From Herpetosiphon gulosus (GTDB lineage Bacteria; Chloroflexota; Chloroflexia; Chloroflexales; Herpetosiphonaceae): a DNA stretch of 64,000 nt. The notes below the pieces were generated by a model, which had not been told where the DNA came from, ran no database searches, and worked only from the letters and a program-made list of their open reading frames with translations. Each line of letters starts with the position of its first letter. Position 1 is the stretch's first letter. Positions 32,948 through 41,794 of the stretch are shown piece after piece. Made by a program: the position numbers and the translations under genes. The stretch is taken from the NCBI RefSeq assembly GCF_039545135.1, contig NZ_BAABRU010000010.1, forward strand, positions 62,001-126,000, read 5' to 3'.

Positions 32948-34765
32948 ATGACAACCGCTGCAACAGTGCCAACCCGTCAGGAAGTAGCCCTCGCCGATAC
33001 CTGGGATGCAACCAAAGTTTTTGCTTCTGATGCTGAATGGGAACAAGCACTTGATGCCTATGCCCAATCGATTGCCGACATTGAGCAATACCAAGGCCGT
33101 TTGGCTGAAGGCGCAGCAACGCTTTTAGCGGCGCTGAATTATTCCGATCAGCTCAACGAGCGGGTTGGCAAGCTCTATATTTATGCCAGCCTGTTTTATA
33201 GCGTCGATACCACCGACCAAGTAGCCAAAGCCAAAATGGATCGGGTGTTGGGGGTTTATTCGCGCACCATGGCTAGTTCGGCGTTTATCGAACCAGAAAT
33301 TATTGCGATTGGCTTTGCAACGCTCAAGCAATGGCAAGCAGAAAACGCCGATTTGGCCCGCTATGGTCAATATTTTCATGATGTTGAGCGGCGGCAAGCT
33401 CATGTGCGTTCAGCCGAAGTTGAGCAAGTCTTGGGCTTGGTTAGCGATGCCTTCGATTCAGCCAACTCGACGCATCGCATTTTGACCGATGCTGATTTGG
33501 CATATCCCGCAGCCCATGGCGCTAATGGGCTTGAATTAGAGCTAACTCAAGGCACAATTGGTCTGTTGGTCACCGACCCTGATCGTGAAGTTCGACGCAC
33601 AGCCTTTGAAAACTACAGTGATGCCCATTTGGCCAACAAAAATACTATGGCTAATTGTTTGGCAACTTGTGTTAAGCAGCATGTTTTCAATGCTCGCGTG
33701 CGCAACTATAGTTCAGCCTTGGCCGCCGCACTTGGCGAAAACAACATCCCAACCGATGTGTTTCATCAATTGGTGGCCACGGTGCGCAAAAACTACCCGA
33801 CCTGGCATCGCTACTGGCGCTTACGCCGCCAAGCCTTGGGCTATGATCAATTGTATGTCTACGATATCAAAGCGCCATTAACCACCAAAAAGCTTGAAAT
33901 TCCTTACACCGAAGCCGTCGATTGGATTGTTGCGGGCATGCAGCCGTTGGGCGAAGGCTACACCAGCGTGGCCAAACGTGGCCTGTTGGAAGATCGTTGG
34001 GTCGATATTTACCCCAACAAAGGCAAGAGTGCTGGGGCGTTTTCGAGTGGCTGGAAAGGTACGCCGCCCTATATCTTGATGAATTACAACAACGATATTT
34101 TTGGTATGAGCACCTTGGCCCACGAGCTTGGCCACTCGATGCACTCATATCTAACATGGCAAAACCAACCAACGATTTACAGCAACTATGGCTTGTTTGT
34201 GGCCGAAGTGGCTTCAAACTTTAATCAAGCTTTGGTGCGCAACCACCTGTTTAATACCAACCAAGACCCCGATTTCCAAATTGCCTTGATCGAAGAAGCC
34301 ATGAGCAACTTCCATCGCTATTTCTTCATCATGCCAATTTTGGCCCAATTTGAGCTGGAAATCCACGAACGCGGCCAACGGGGCGAACCATTAACCGCTG
34401 CGACCCTCAACGGCATCATGTTTGATCTGTTCCGTGAAGGCTATGGCGAGGAAGTTGTGCCCGATGCCGAGCGTATGGGAATTACTTGGGCAACCTTCTC
34501 AGGCCATATGTATGCCAACTTCTATGTTTATCAATATGCCACAGGGATTGCCGCAGCTCACGCGTTGGCTGAAGGCGTGTTGGCGGGCAAGCCCGATGCT
34601 CAAGCCAACTATTTGGCCTTCTTGAGTGCTGGTAGCTCGTTAGCACCATTGGATGCGCTGAAATTGGCTGGGGTCGATATGACTTCCGCTGAGCCAGTTG
34701 AAGCAGCCTTCCGCGTGCTGGCTAGCTATGTTGATCGCCTAGAACAATTACTTGGCAATCAATAA
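32948..34765 (+). CDS. pepF: Oligoendopeptidase F (M3 family)
   Basis: 605 residues, standard for the family, behind AAGGAG. The zinc site is HELGHSMHS (HExxH) near residue 390, with the third ligand Glu in the FVAEVASNFNQAL helix. Further conserved blocks are KGKSAGAFSSG and 'PYILMNYNN'. It is a cytoplasmic zinc peptidase cutting short peptides. A palindromic repeat immediately after the stop provides a rho-independent terminator. Confidence 0.96.
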   Translation: MTTAATVPTRQEVALADTWDATKVFASDAEWEQALDAYAQSIADIEQYQGRLAEGAATLLAALNYSDQLNERVGKLYIYASLFYSVDTTDQVAKAKMDRVLGVYSRTMASSAFIEPEIIAIGFATLKQWQAENADLARYGQYFHDVERRQAHVRSAEVEQVLGLVSDAFDSANSTHRILTDADLAYPAAHGANGLELELTQGTIGLLVTDPDREVRRTAFENYSDAHLANKNTMANCLATCVKQHVFNARVRNYSSALAAALGENNIPTDVFHQLVATVRKNYPTWHRYWRLRRQALGYDQLYVYDIKAPLTTKKLEIPYTEAVDWIVAGMQPLGEGYTSVAKRGLLEDRWVDIYPNKGKSAGAFSSGWKGTPPYILMNYNNDIFGMSTLAHELGHSMHSYLTWQNQPTIYSNYGLFVAEVASNFNQALVRNHLFNTNQDPDFQIALIEEAMSNFHRYFFIMPILAQFELEIHERGQRGEPLTAATLNGIMFDLFREGYGEEVVPDAERMGITWATFSGHMYANFYVYQYATGIAAAHALAEGVLAGKPDAQANYLAFLSAGSSLAPLDALKLAGVDMTSAEPVEAAFRVLASYVDRLEQLLGNQ

Positions 34766-34767
34766 TG

Positions 34768-34965
34768 CCCTCACCCCAACCCCTCTCCCACAGCGGGAGA
34801 GGGGCTTTTTGATCTGATTTTCCCCTCGCCTCGCTTGGCGGGGGGTAGCTTCCAAGGATAGGTTTTAACCCTCATCCCAACCCCTCTCCCACAGCGGGAG
34901 AGGGGCTTTTTGATCTGATTTCCCCCTCGCCTCGCGTGCGGGAGAGGGGGGCAGGGGGTGAGGGC
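34768..34965. repeat. GC-rich palindromic repeat, two tandem copies, used as terminator
   Basis: Two similar units (34768-34852, 34869-34965) each hold CCCCTCTCCC-ACAGC-GGGAGAGGGG followed by CTTTTT. The stem plus T-run makes a good terminator for pepF right after its stop. The gap 34766-35036 also contains CAACCTACCCTTGTGAGG (about 35005), the reverse of the short element at 6656. No gene is visible. Confidence 0.85.
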
Positions 34966-35036
34966 ATGCAAGTCGGCTGCGAATTCCACTCAACCATTAT
35001 TAACAACCTACCCTTGTGAGGATAGGGGTAAGGGAA

Positions 35037-35552
35037 TTAGCTCAACGAACGTTTGAGATTGCTGTAGAAGCCATAACCAGCCCCCAACAAACCAAAGCCC
35101 ATGGTCAAGAGATGATTTTTGTCCATCAACCAATCCTTGGTTGGCAGCACCTCTAAAACAAAGGAAATAGCCGTTCCCACTGGAATATTCATGTCGCGCT
35201 GCATAAACATCACAGTGCTAATAATCGTGCCAAGTTCCAACGAGAGCAAGGTAAATAGAATTGCTGGAACAACCAATGAAAAGAGCACAGCTTTGGCAAC
35301 CGGCTTGCGCAGCGGCGAAATCATGGCATAGGAAATCCCCATGCCAATCAAAATTGCCACATACACAAAAATTCGTTCGGTGAAGTAGGCCAATAAGCCC
35401 CAAACAATCGCGCCTAAAACGACTGCTCCCAAACCAATCAAGAGTGCTTTAGCTTTGCTGCCGCCAGCTTGCTGATTGGTCGGTGCGCCTGGGTAATTTG
35501 AATGTGGTGGCAATTGAAAACTGCCTTGGGGTGGCATTTGTGGTTGAGACAT
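35037..35552 (-). CDS. Small multi-helix membrane protein
   Basis: 171 residues. A Pro/Gln-rich N-terminus (MSQPQMPPQGSFQLPP...) is followed by about four membrane helices (about 32-55, 58-75, 83-110, 145-165). No catalytic motif is visible. The Pro/Gln-rich cytoplasmic start followed by hydrophobic helices is common in small Chloroflexota and actinobacterial membrane proteins. It is transcribed in the same direction as the acetyltransferase upstream of it. Confidence 0.78.
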   Translation of the reverse strand: MSQPQMPPQGSFQLPPHSNYPGAPTNQQAGGSKAKALLIGLGAVVLGAIVWGLLAYFTERIFVYVAILIGMGISYAMISPLRKPVAKAVLFSLVVPAILFTLLSLELGTIISTVMFMQRDMNIPVGTAISFVLEVLPTKDWLMDKNHLLTMGFGLLGAGYGFYSNLKRSLS

Positions 35553-35599
35553 TGCGTTATCCTCCTAAAATAAGAACATTCCTCTAACCCGAACGATGA

Positions 35600-36073
35600 T
35601 TAATCAAGCCGTAGCACATATTCGGCCACGTCACTGTCCCGACCATGCGCAAAACCCGTATCTTGGCCGATAATTTGAAAGCCAGCTTTGGTTAGCACTC
35701 GCAGTGATCCATGATTATCTTGCACAACCCGCGCAAACAAGGGCCGCGTGGGAATTTCGTTGAGCAATAATTGGACTGCTTGGCTTGCCAGCCCTCGCCC
35801 CCAATAGGCGCGATCCAGCCAATAGGTCAATTCTGGCTCGCCAAATTGTTTAAATTGGGCAATATGGCCAATCAGGTTCTGATCCCAGATAATTGAGCGT
35901 TTGATGATCCGATCATCAGCCATAATGTTGTGCCAATGAGCTTGGAAGGCAGCATAATCGCTGGGATCTGCGGAGGTAAAGGCAGCCATGTGAATTGCCA
36001 CTGGATCTTGTTGCTGCTCGAAAAAGCTGGCAAGATCAGCCTCTTCAATTGGGCGTAAATACAATTCTGGCAT
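35600..36073 (-). CDS. GNAT-family N-acetyltransferase
   Basis: 157 residues. GNAT pattern: LYLRPIEEADLASFF at the start, YWLDRAYWGRGLASQAVQLLL as the acetyl-CoA-binding loop (Q/RxxGxG/A), and RVLTKAGFQIIGQDTGF near the end, as in RimJ/RimL-like enzymes. It should transfer an acetyl group to an amine or protein N-terminus. It begins two bases after the DUF3291 gene, so the two are one operon. Confidence 0.92.
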   Translation of the reverse strand: MPELYLRPIEEADLASFFEQQQDPVAIHMAAFTSADPSDYAAFQAHWHNIMADDRIIKRSIIWDQNLIGHIAQFKQFGEPELTYWLDRAYWGRGLASQAVQLLLNEIPTRPLFARVVQDNHGSLRVLTKAGFQIIGQDTGFAHGRDSDVAEYVLRLD

Positions 36074-36075
36074 TA

Positions 36076-36543
36076 TTAAGCCTTAACCACTTGCACACTA
36101 TCTGGCGCAGCAAAGGGCTTACGAAAACTAAACGCATAGCTACTCTCGCCGTTGTTGCGCAAATATTCCAAGCGCTCTAAGGCCTCGGCTACGGTTGGCT
36201 CATGGCCAGCGGGAACCCACCATAGTACCATAAACGCTGTTTCCATTCGCTCAAACCATTCTTTGCGCCGTCGCATAATTGCCACATGCTCCGATTTGTA
36301 GACATACTGCATCAGCGCGTCAAGATTTTGCCAAACCGACATATTGACAATTGTTAGCGGGTCGAGCGGGCGATAATCGGTGGCATTACCCGAATCGTCT
36401 TTTAAGCGCCAAACAAAGCCCTCAGAGGCCTCGGCTAAGCCATTAATTCGATCCAAATTATTGGTAAAATCGGCCATGAGTGGCGTATCTAATGGGGCTT
36501 TGATCGTGCCAATATTGAGTTGGGCAAGCTGATAGTCGGCCAT
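36076..36543 (-). CDS. DUF3291 protein
   Basis: 155 residues from ATG 36543 behind AAGGAGGG; the frame to 36597 is rejected. It matches DUF3291: YQLAQLNIGTIKAPLDTP..., a VNMSVWQNLDALMQYVY block and WWVPAGHEPTVAEALERL near the C-terminus. The fold is a ferredoxin-like dimer related to antibiotic-biosynthesis monooxygenases; function not established. It is the first gene of a two-gene operon with the acetyltransferase. Confidence 0.9.
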   Translation of the reverse strand: MADYQLAQLNIGTIKAPLDTPLMADFTNNLDRINGLAEASEGFVWRLKDDSGNATDYRPLDPLTIVNMSVWQNLDALMQYVYKSEHVAIMRRRKEWFERMETAFMVLWWVPAGHEPTVAEALERLEYLRNNGESSYAFSFRKPFAAPDSVQVVKA

Positions 36544-36587
36544 ACACCCTCCTTGATTGCCGCAATGCGCTGCAAGTAAACACGAGC

Positions 36588-36610
36588 ATTGTGACATACA
36601 GCGTCACAAT
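36588..36610. promoter_or_regulatory. Candidate operator palindrome
   Basis: ATTGTGAC and GTCACAAT form a perfect 8-bp inverted repeat with a 7-base spacer, in the 139-base gap between divergent genes. Its position suits a dimeric regulator controlling one or both. It differs from a CRP site because the half-sites are too far apart. Confidence 0.5.
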
Positions 36611-36682
36611 CTCTATGCGGCTTACGACGGAGTTGTGTGATACTATGCAAGGCTGAATTGCTCAAATCATAGGAGTTGAAGT

Positions 36683-38008
36683 ATGCAGCGGCGCTATTGG
36701 CTGATTGGTGGTTTGTTGCTGGGGCTTGGCTCACTCTGGATCGGCATGTTGGCTTATTTCTCGCCGCTGAGCACAATTGTGCAAGATGAAGTTGGTCATA
36801 TTGTGATTGCGCAACGAGCGTGGCAACGACCAGCCTTCGTTTTAGATACCTGGGGGCGTTTTGGCAATACGCTTTTTTATATGCCAGCAGCGCTTGGCGG
36901 GTTGTATGTGGCCCGTGCTTTTGCCGTGCTCATGACTGCATTCACAGCGAGCCTTTATCTTTTGATTGCCCGTCAGTTGGAATTTCGCTACTGGTATCTT
37001 GTGCCGCTGTTTTTCTATCTTCAGCCTTGGGTCAGCCAATTTGCCTATGCTACAACGGTATTACCATTTGCGGTTTGTTTGGGCTTAACGGCCTATTGCA
37101 GTCTCAATCAACGTTGGCTTTGGGCGGCCTTGGCGATTGGCTGCTTGCCATTAATGCGCCATGAAGGTTTATTATTGCTTGGTTTTTGGGGGTTGTATCG
37201 ACTATCGCAGCGTGATTGGCGCTCAGCATTGATCAGTGGTTTGCCCTTGCTGATCTATTATGCTTTATGCTGGTTAGTCTTGGGCAATCGCCCATGGATG
37301 ATCTTTTTCGAGCCAAAACCAACTGATTTCTATGGTTCGGGCACTTGGTGGCATTTTGGCCCCGATTTATTGGCGGGAATTGGCTGGCCATTGGTGCTTT
37401 TAGGCCTAGCTGGAGCTGTTTGGAGTTGGCGCAAGCGTCAGCTTTGGTTCATCGTTTGGCCAAGTGTGATGTATGGGCTAAGCCATGTGGTGATCTATCG
37501 TTTTGGCTTGTTTGCTTCGGGCGGCTATAGTTATTTTTTATTGCCAATTGCCTTTGTGATTGGGCTTTGGGCGACCCAAGCGCTTGAAGTGCTGCATCTG
37601 TTGCTAGTCCGTTGGTTGGCTCCAGCCCAACTTTTTTGGCCCTTGGTGGGCTTGTTTGTGGTCGTAGCCTTGCGCTGGCCAGCCCAACTTCGGCCAATTC
37701 CAGTTGATCTTGAGGCGCAGGCTAGCCTTGAAGCCCAAACTTGGATTGCCCAAAACCAGCCGCAGGCTCAGCCAATTTATGCCACCCATGTTTGGTTTTA
37801 TTATTTTCAAAAATTGCCGTTGCCTGCGCCCAATAAACTTTGGTGGAGCGTGCCCAAGCCTGAAACAATGCGCCCTGGCACTTTAGTGGTTTGGGATCAA
37901 CATTATTCTGAGCGAATGGGCTGGCCTGCCCAGCAATTTGCTGACCAAACTGAATGGCAACAACTGCATACAATTGCTGATCGCGTTATCATCTATCAAC
38001 GACGTTAA
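36683..38008 (+). CDS. Integral membrane glycosyltransferase-like protein
   Basis: 441 residues with about nine to ten membrane helices. The first outside loop has VQDEVGHIVIAQ, an acidic motif positioned like the catalytic DE of ArnT/PMT (GT-C) lipid-linked sugar transferases. A short soluble C-terminal part follows the last helix. It would transfer a sugar from a polyprenyl carrier to a lipid or protein. The assignment is by topology and motif, so moderate. The next gene begins 23 bases later. Confidence 0.75.
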   Translation: MQRRYWLIGGLLLGLGSLWIGMLAYFSPLSTIVQDEVGHIVIAQRAWQRPAFVLDTWGRFGNTLFYMPAALGGLYVARAFAVLMTAFTASLYLLIARQLEFRYWYLVPLFFYLQPWVSQFAYATTVLPFAVCLGLTAYCSLNQRWLWAALAIGCLPLMRHEGLLLLGFWGLYRLSQRDWRSALISGLPLLIYYALCWLVLGNRPWMIFFEPKPTDFYGSGTWWHFGPDLLAGIGWPLVLLGLAGAVWSWRKRQLWFIVWPSVMYGLSHVVIYRFGLFASGGYSYFLLPIAFVIGLWATQALEVLHLLLVRWLAPAQLFWPLVGLFVVVALRWPAQLRPIPVDLEAQASLEAQTWIAQNQPQAQPIYATHVWFYYFQKLPLPAPNKLWWSVPKPETMRPGTLVVWDQHYSERMGWPAQQFADQTEWQQLHTIADRVIIYQRR

Positions 38009-38031
38009 GCGATGTTTGATGGAGGCGCTTT

Positions 38032-38802
38032 ATGCCTACCCCAACCCAACTTTTAGCTCGGCTCGATGCGATCGGTCAAGCGCTTGCTGCTAGCAGCCAT
38101 GGTTTAGCTCTGATTGGGCTTGGCTCGGTCGGTTTAGAGCGCGAACGGCTTGATCAATGGTCGGATTTGGATTTTTTTGCGATTGTCGAGCCAGGCACGA
38201 AGCCGCTGTTTATGCACGATCTGAGCTGGCTAGCCGCAATTCAGCCAATTAGCTATGCCTTCCAAAATACCGTTGATGGCTATAAATTGCTGTATAGCGA
38301 TCAGATTTTCTGTGAATTTGCGATTTTCGAGCCAGCTGAATTGCCTAATATTCCCTTTGCTCCAGGCCAAATTATCTGGAAAGCGCCGCATGTTGAGGCC
38401 GCGATTGCGCTGCCCCAACTGGCAATGCCAGCAACGAATCAACATCAGCCCGAATGGTTGTTGGGCGAGGCCTTGACCTGTTTGTATGTTGGTTTATGCC
38501 GCTATCAGCGTGGCGAGTGGCTTTCAGCCCAGCGTTTTATCCAACATTTTGCGGTTGATCGGGTCTTGGAATTGCTGAATTATTTGCCTGCATTCAACTT
38601 GCCTGCTGGCGATGCTTTTGCCAACGAACGCCGAATTGAGCAGCGCTTGCCAGCGCTCAAACCATTATTAGCCCAGTGGGTGCAAGGCTATCAGGCTAGC
38701 CCAGCTTCGGCCTTGGCAATCGTCGCGTTCTTAGCCCAACACACCCAAGTTGATCCAACAATGCATATGTTGATCGAACGTTTGGCCAACGAGGCCTTGT
38801 AA
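38032..38802 (+). CDS. Nucleotidyltransferase-fold protein
   Basis: 256 residues. Near residue 25 it shows LIGLGSVGLERERLDQWSDLDFFAIVE: a Gly-Ser pair followed by an Asp-x-Asp, the active-site pattern of the Pol beta/aminoglycoside nucleotidyltransferase superfamily. The rest is helical (LYVGLCRYQRGEWLSAQRF), also typical. It could transfer a nucleotide to a small molecule or be a regulator; no drug specificity can be read. It follows the membrane protein closely and may be cotranscribed. Confidence 0.82.
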   Translation: MPTPTQLLARLDAIGQALAASSHGLALIGLGSVGLERERLDQWSDLDFFAIVEPGTKPLFMHDLSWLAAIQPISYAFQNTVDGYKLLYSDQIFCEFAIFEPAELPNIPFAPGQIIWKAPHVEAAIALPQLAMPATNQHQPEWLLGEALTCLYVGLCRYQRGEWLSAQRFIQHFAVDRVLELLNYLPAFNLPAGDAFANERRIEQRLPALKPLLAQWVQGYQASPASALAIVAFLAQHTQVDPTMHMLIERLANEAL

Positions 38803-38863
38803 CGTTGGTGTAACAACCGAGCACTATTGTGGAAACCAAGCAGTTATTTGGGAGGTTTCCACG

Positions 38864-39577
38864 ATGATTTCAGCACCAAGCCATGGCGTAGCCGATCAAT
38901 GTGACACTATCGATCGACAAGCACTATTTGAACAAATGGCTCCTTCATATGCTCAAATCAGCTCGCTCAGCAGCTTGGGCATTATCAGTGCTTGGCGCAA
39001 ACGTTGTGTTGCCACGGCACAGATTCAGCCAGGGATGGTTGTTGCTGATTTGTTGTGTGGTGGCGGCGAGGCTTGGCCTTGGCTAGAGCAATCAATGCAA
39101 GGGCGTGGCTCGTTGATTGCGCTCGATCTAGTAGCGCAACCCTTGAAATATCCGATTTTGCTTGAGCGAATTGAAGTGCACAATTGTGATATGTTTAGCA
39201 ACCAACTAGCTAGCCAGAGCCTTGACCGGGTGGTATGTTGCTTTGGATTAAAGACATTTTGTTATAGCGAGTTGGTACGTTTTGCTGGCGAAATTCGGCG
39301 TTTGTTGCGGCCAAATGGCCGGTTTAGCTTGGTTGAGGTTGGCACAAGTAGTTCATGGTTGAGCAGCTTGGGCCAAATCTATTTGCAAACGATTGTGCCT
39401 TTGTTAGCTCGTAGTTTGGGTGCACCAAGCTACCCCTACCGCCAGCTTGCGCCGTTAGCGCAGCGGTTTGGCGATGGCAAGCATGTGCTGCAAGCCTTCA
39501 AACAAGCTGGTTTGCAGGTTGAGCATCAGCCAATTTGGGGTGGTTTGGCCCATGTGTTTAGCGGAAATCGCGATTAG
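38864..39577 (+). CDS. SAM-dependent methyltransferase (UbiE-like)
   Basis: 237 residues behind GGAGG. A Rossmann-type methyltransferase: MVVADLLCGGGEAWPWL is motif I with a Cys in place of the usual Gly, and LDRVVCCFGLKTF matches the post-motif region. The N-terminus YAQISSLSSLG and C-terminal HVLQAFKQAGL resemble UbiE-like enzymes. Substrate unknown. Its last 20 bases overlap the end of the convergent PP2C-like gene. Confidence 0.87.
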   Translation: MISAPSHGVADQCDTIDRQALFEQMAPSYAQISSLSSLGIISAWRKRCVATAQIQPGMVVADLLCGGGEAWPWLEQSMQGRGSLIALDLVAQPLKYPILLERIEVHNCDMFSNQLASQSLDRVVCCFGLKTFCYSELVRFAGEIRRLLRPNGRFSLVEVGTSSSWLSSLGQIYLQTIVPLLARSLGAPSYPYRQLAPLAQRFGDGKHVLQAFKQAGLQVEHQPIWGGLAHVFSGNRD

Positions 39578-40361
39578 CGCCAGCCCATGTGCTATCAAAT
39601 TGCCACAAAATGGCGGTGGCACTATCGCGACCACCCTCGGCTTGTACCCGTTCGAGCAAGGCGCGGGCAGTTCGTGGCAGGCTATGATGTTCCCAACAGA
39701 CAGTGTTATACAAGGTGGTTGGGTTTTCAAAAGGGCGTGTGCCACATTCCAACAAGCCATCAGTCGTTAACATAATCGTGGTTAGGCCAGGTTGCAATAA
39801 ACGAATGCCTGTGGAGTACGAAGGCAACACGCCATCCCAAGTATTGACATTGCCAATCCATTCGTAAAAGCGCCGTTGGTTGAGCTGCATCTCGCCCAGT
39901 CGTGCAATGCTGGGGTGAAAAATATAGCCAATACAATCGCCAACTGCCCAATACCAAACATACTCATCTTTGCGAGCCACGAATAAACACGAAGCCTCGC
40001 CTTGAATTGCGGCACACCGCGCACGAAAGCGATTACTGCGAAATAGATCAAGTAAGGCCCGATCCAAGCTAAAAAAGGCTTGATTCAAGGGTTGGTTCAA
40101 ACATTCGCGTAGTTGGGTTTCGGCCCCAATCAAGGTTTCTAAAATCAACAGGGCGCTTTGGGCTGAATGATGAGCATCGATCACCACTGCCAACTCCCAT
40201 CCGCCAGCAGGATCGATGAAAATTGCCGCAGCATCTTCATTTTTCCGAGCGCCTTGGGCAACCACCCCACCAAAACTGACGAAGACCATTGCCCCAAGGT
40301 CTTGAACGAACAAGGTATCAAGATGTGGCTGGTCGTGGCCAAGCCAAGTGTAGGTTGTCAT
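39558..40361 (-). CDS. Divergent PP2C-like phosphatase domain protein
   Basis: 267 residues. PP2C-like motifs occur in order but altered: KNEDAAAIF, VVIDAHHSAQSA (in place of DGMGGH), and TIMLTTDGLLE (compare the SDGLW motif of the PP2C at 1705). Loss of the glycines in the second motif suggests weak or no catalysis, or another role. Its start overlaps the GH57 stop by four bases and its end overlaps a convergent gene by 20 bases. It may be a sensor or regulator for the GH57/DUF2270 run. Confidence 0.72.
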   Translation of the reverse strand: MTTYTWLGHDQPHLDTLFVQDLGAMVFVSFGGVVAQGARKNEDAAAIFIDPAGGWELAVVIDAHHSAQSALLILETLIGAETQLRECLNQPLNQAFFSLDRALLDLFRSNRFRARCAAIQGEASCLFVARKDEYVWYWAVGDCIGYIFHPSIARLGEMQLNQRRFYEWIGNVNTWDGVLPSYSTGIRLLQPGLTTIMLTTDGLLECGTRPFENPTTLYNTVCWEHHSLPRTARALLERVQAEGGRDSATAILWQFDSTWAGANRDFR

Positions 40362-41794
40362 CGTTCAAAATTCCCAAACAAACGATAATTCAGGGTTGGA
40401 AAAGGGTTGTCGCGCTCTTGCAAGGCGGCAAATTCGCGGGCGGCAACTGGCAACAATGTTTCATGGGGCAACAATTGCATCAGCCAATCGAATTTTTGTA
40501 GGTGTTCGCTACGCCGAGCATTGGCGTAATCAGCGCCAGGCGTACCAACCCAACGATCCCAATCACCTGATTGCGCCAGCAAAAACTCACGAGCAGCTTG
40601 GTTGAGCACCTGTTCACGGTCGCCATAGGCTTGGGGATACTGCGCCACCGCCGCTTGTAATTGGCGATGGGCAGCGCTCAAACGGCCATCGATAATTCCG
40701 GCAAAATGCTGTGGTGGCACAACCACACTAGGTTTATGACGTTTGAGCAGTGTGCTGGGTGTAACCAAGCGAAAATGGCTGGGTAATTCTTCGAGCAAGG
40801 TGCGCAACCACAAACCACCCTCAAACCAGCCGCTACCAAATAATTCCATATCGGCCACAATTACCAAGGGCTGACCATTGCTAGCGGTTTCGCTGAGCAC
40901 AGCGGTGAAGTGCCGCGCATGCATCCGCGCCCGCGCATAAGCATAAAATGGATCATAGGCGCTGCCATCGCGGCTCAGCATCCCATCATCCATGGGAATT
41001 TCCATCGGCGCACGATACAGCGGATCGCCAGGATAGCCCAAGCCAACCGAGCGAATATGGGTCAACAAGCGCTGATCAGGCGTAATCACAGCGGTTTGAC
41101 GGGCCTCGGAAAGCCAAGAAAGCGCTTGGCCGCGCAACTCAGGGTTGGCCGTGCCAACCAAAGCCCGCATATCCAAAGGCTTGAGAATTTGCTCCCACTC
41201 CGGCGAAACTGGATCTTCGGCGCTCCAAAGTACGCTGGGAGTTTGGCCAAGCAAATGCATCAGCGCGATCGTGCCAATCTCGACTTGGGTGCGCAAGGTT
41301 GGACGATCATATAAGTGCGGCACGGGGTAGGTCGCGGTATGGCCCAGCACTTCAAGCGCTTCAGCCTCGACCAACTCGCGGGTCATGGCGACAATATTGC
41401 GGCTCCACTGCTTTTCAAAGACGTGCAAGGTGCGTTGATGCAGTTGCAAATAAAATTGAGCTAGATAGGCTGCATGCTCATCGCCCTTGGTTGCTTCAAG
41501 CCGTCGTTCGGCCTGAGCAATCGCCTCATCGAGATGATGCAGCATATGCTTTTGCACAACCGGATCATTCAATTGATGCAACAAAATTGGGCTGATGGCT
41601 AAGCCCATTTTGACCGCTTTATTTTGCTCGATCAAGTCGGCGAGGCCACGCAAGAGCGGAATATAACAATCGGCCATCAGGCCATGCAACTCTTCTTCGC
41701 CATGGCTGGATGGCCCAGGTTGGCGCACAAACGGCGCATGGGCATGCATAATGATGCAGAGATCGGTTGGTTGGTCAGTCGTGGGCTTTTCCAT
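40358..41794 (-). CDS. GH57-family glycoside hydrolase, possible alpha-glucan branching enzyme
   Basis: 478 residues. The N-terminus CIIMHAHAPFVRQPG is the GH57 signature. A likely nucleophile Glu is in VLWSAEDPVSPEWEQIL, aligning with the WxPE of branching enzymes, and the acid/base Asp in VIVADMELFGSGWFEGGLWL. GH57 enzymes act on alpha-1,4-glucans, often making branches in glycogen. Whether this one branches or hydrolyses is not settled from sequence. It overlaps DUF2270 upstream by 20 bases and the PP2C-like gene downstream by four. Confidence 0.88.
   Translation of the reverse strand: MEKPTTDQPTDLCIIMHAHAPFVRQPGPSSHGEEELHGLMADCYIPLLRGLADLIEQNKAVKMGLAISPILLHQLNDPVVQKHMLHHLDEAIAQAERRLEATKGDEHAAYLAQFYLQLHQRTLHVFEKQWSRNIVAMTRELVEAEALEVLGHTATYPVPHLYDRPTLRTQVEIGTIALMHLLGQTPSVLWSAEDPVSPEWEQILKPLDMRALVGTANPELRGQALSWLSEARQTAVITPDQRLLTHIRSVGLGYPGDPLYRAPMEIPMDDGMLSRDGSAYDPFYAYARARMHARHFTAVLSETASNGQPLVIVADMELFGSGWFEGGLWLRTLLEELPSHFRLVTPSTLLKRHKPSVVVPPQHFAGIIDGRLSAAHRQLQAAVAQYPQAYGDREQVLNQAAREFLLAQSGDWDRWVGTPGADYANARRSEHLQKFDWLMQLLPHETLLPVAAREFAALQERDNPFPTLNYRLFGNFER

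Noticed and set aside
36588-36610. CRP/FNR binding site
   Set aside because: TGTGA and TCACA are nine bases apart instead of six, so the site does not fit a CRP dimer. Recorded as an unknown operator.
38032-38802. Aminoglycoside resistance nucleotidyltransferase
   Set aside because: The active-site pattern is shared by many nucleotidyltransferases, and nothing else points to drug modification.
39558-40361. Fully active PP2C phosphatase
   Set aside because: The DGxGG motif is changed to DAHHSAQ, so normal catalysis is doubtful. Reported as PP2C-like only.
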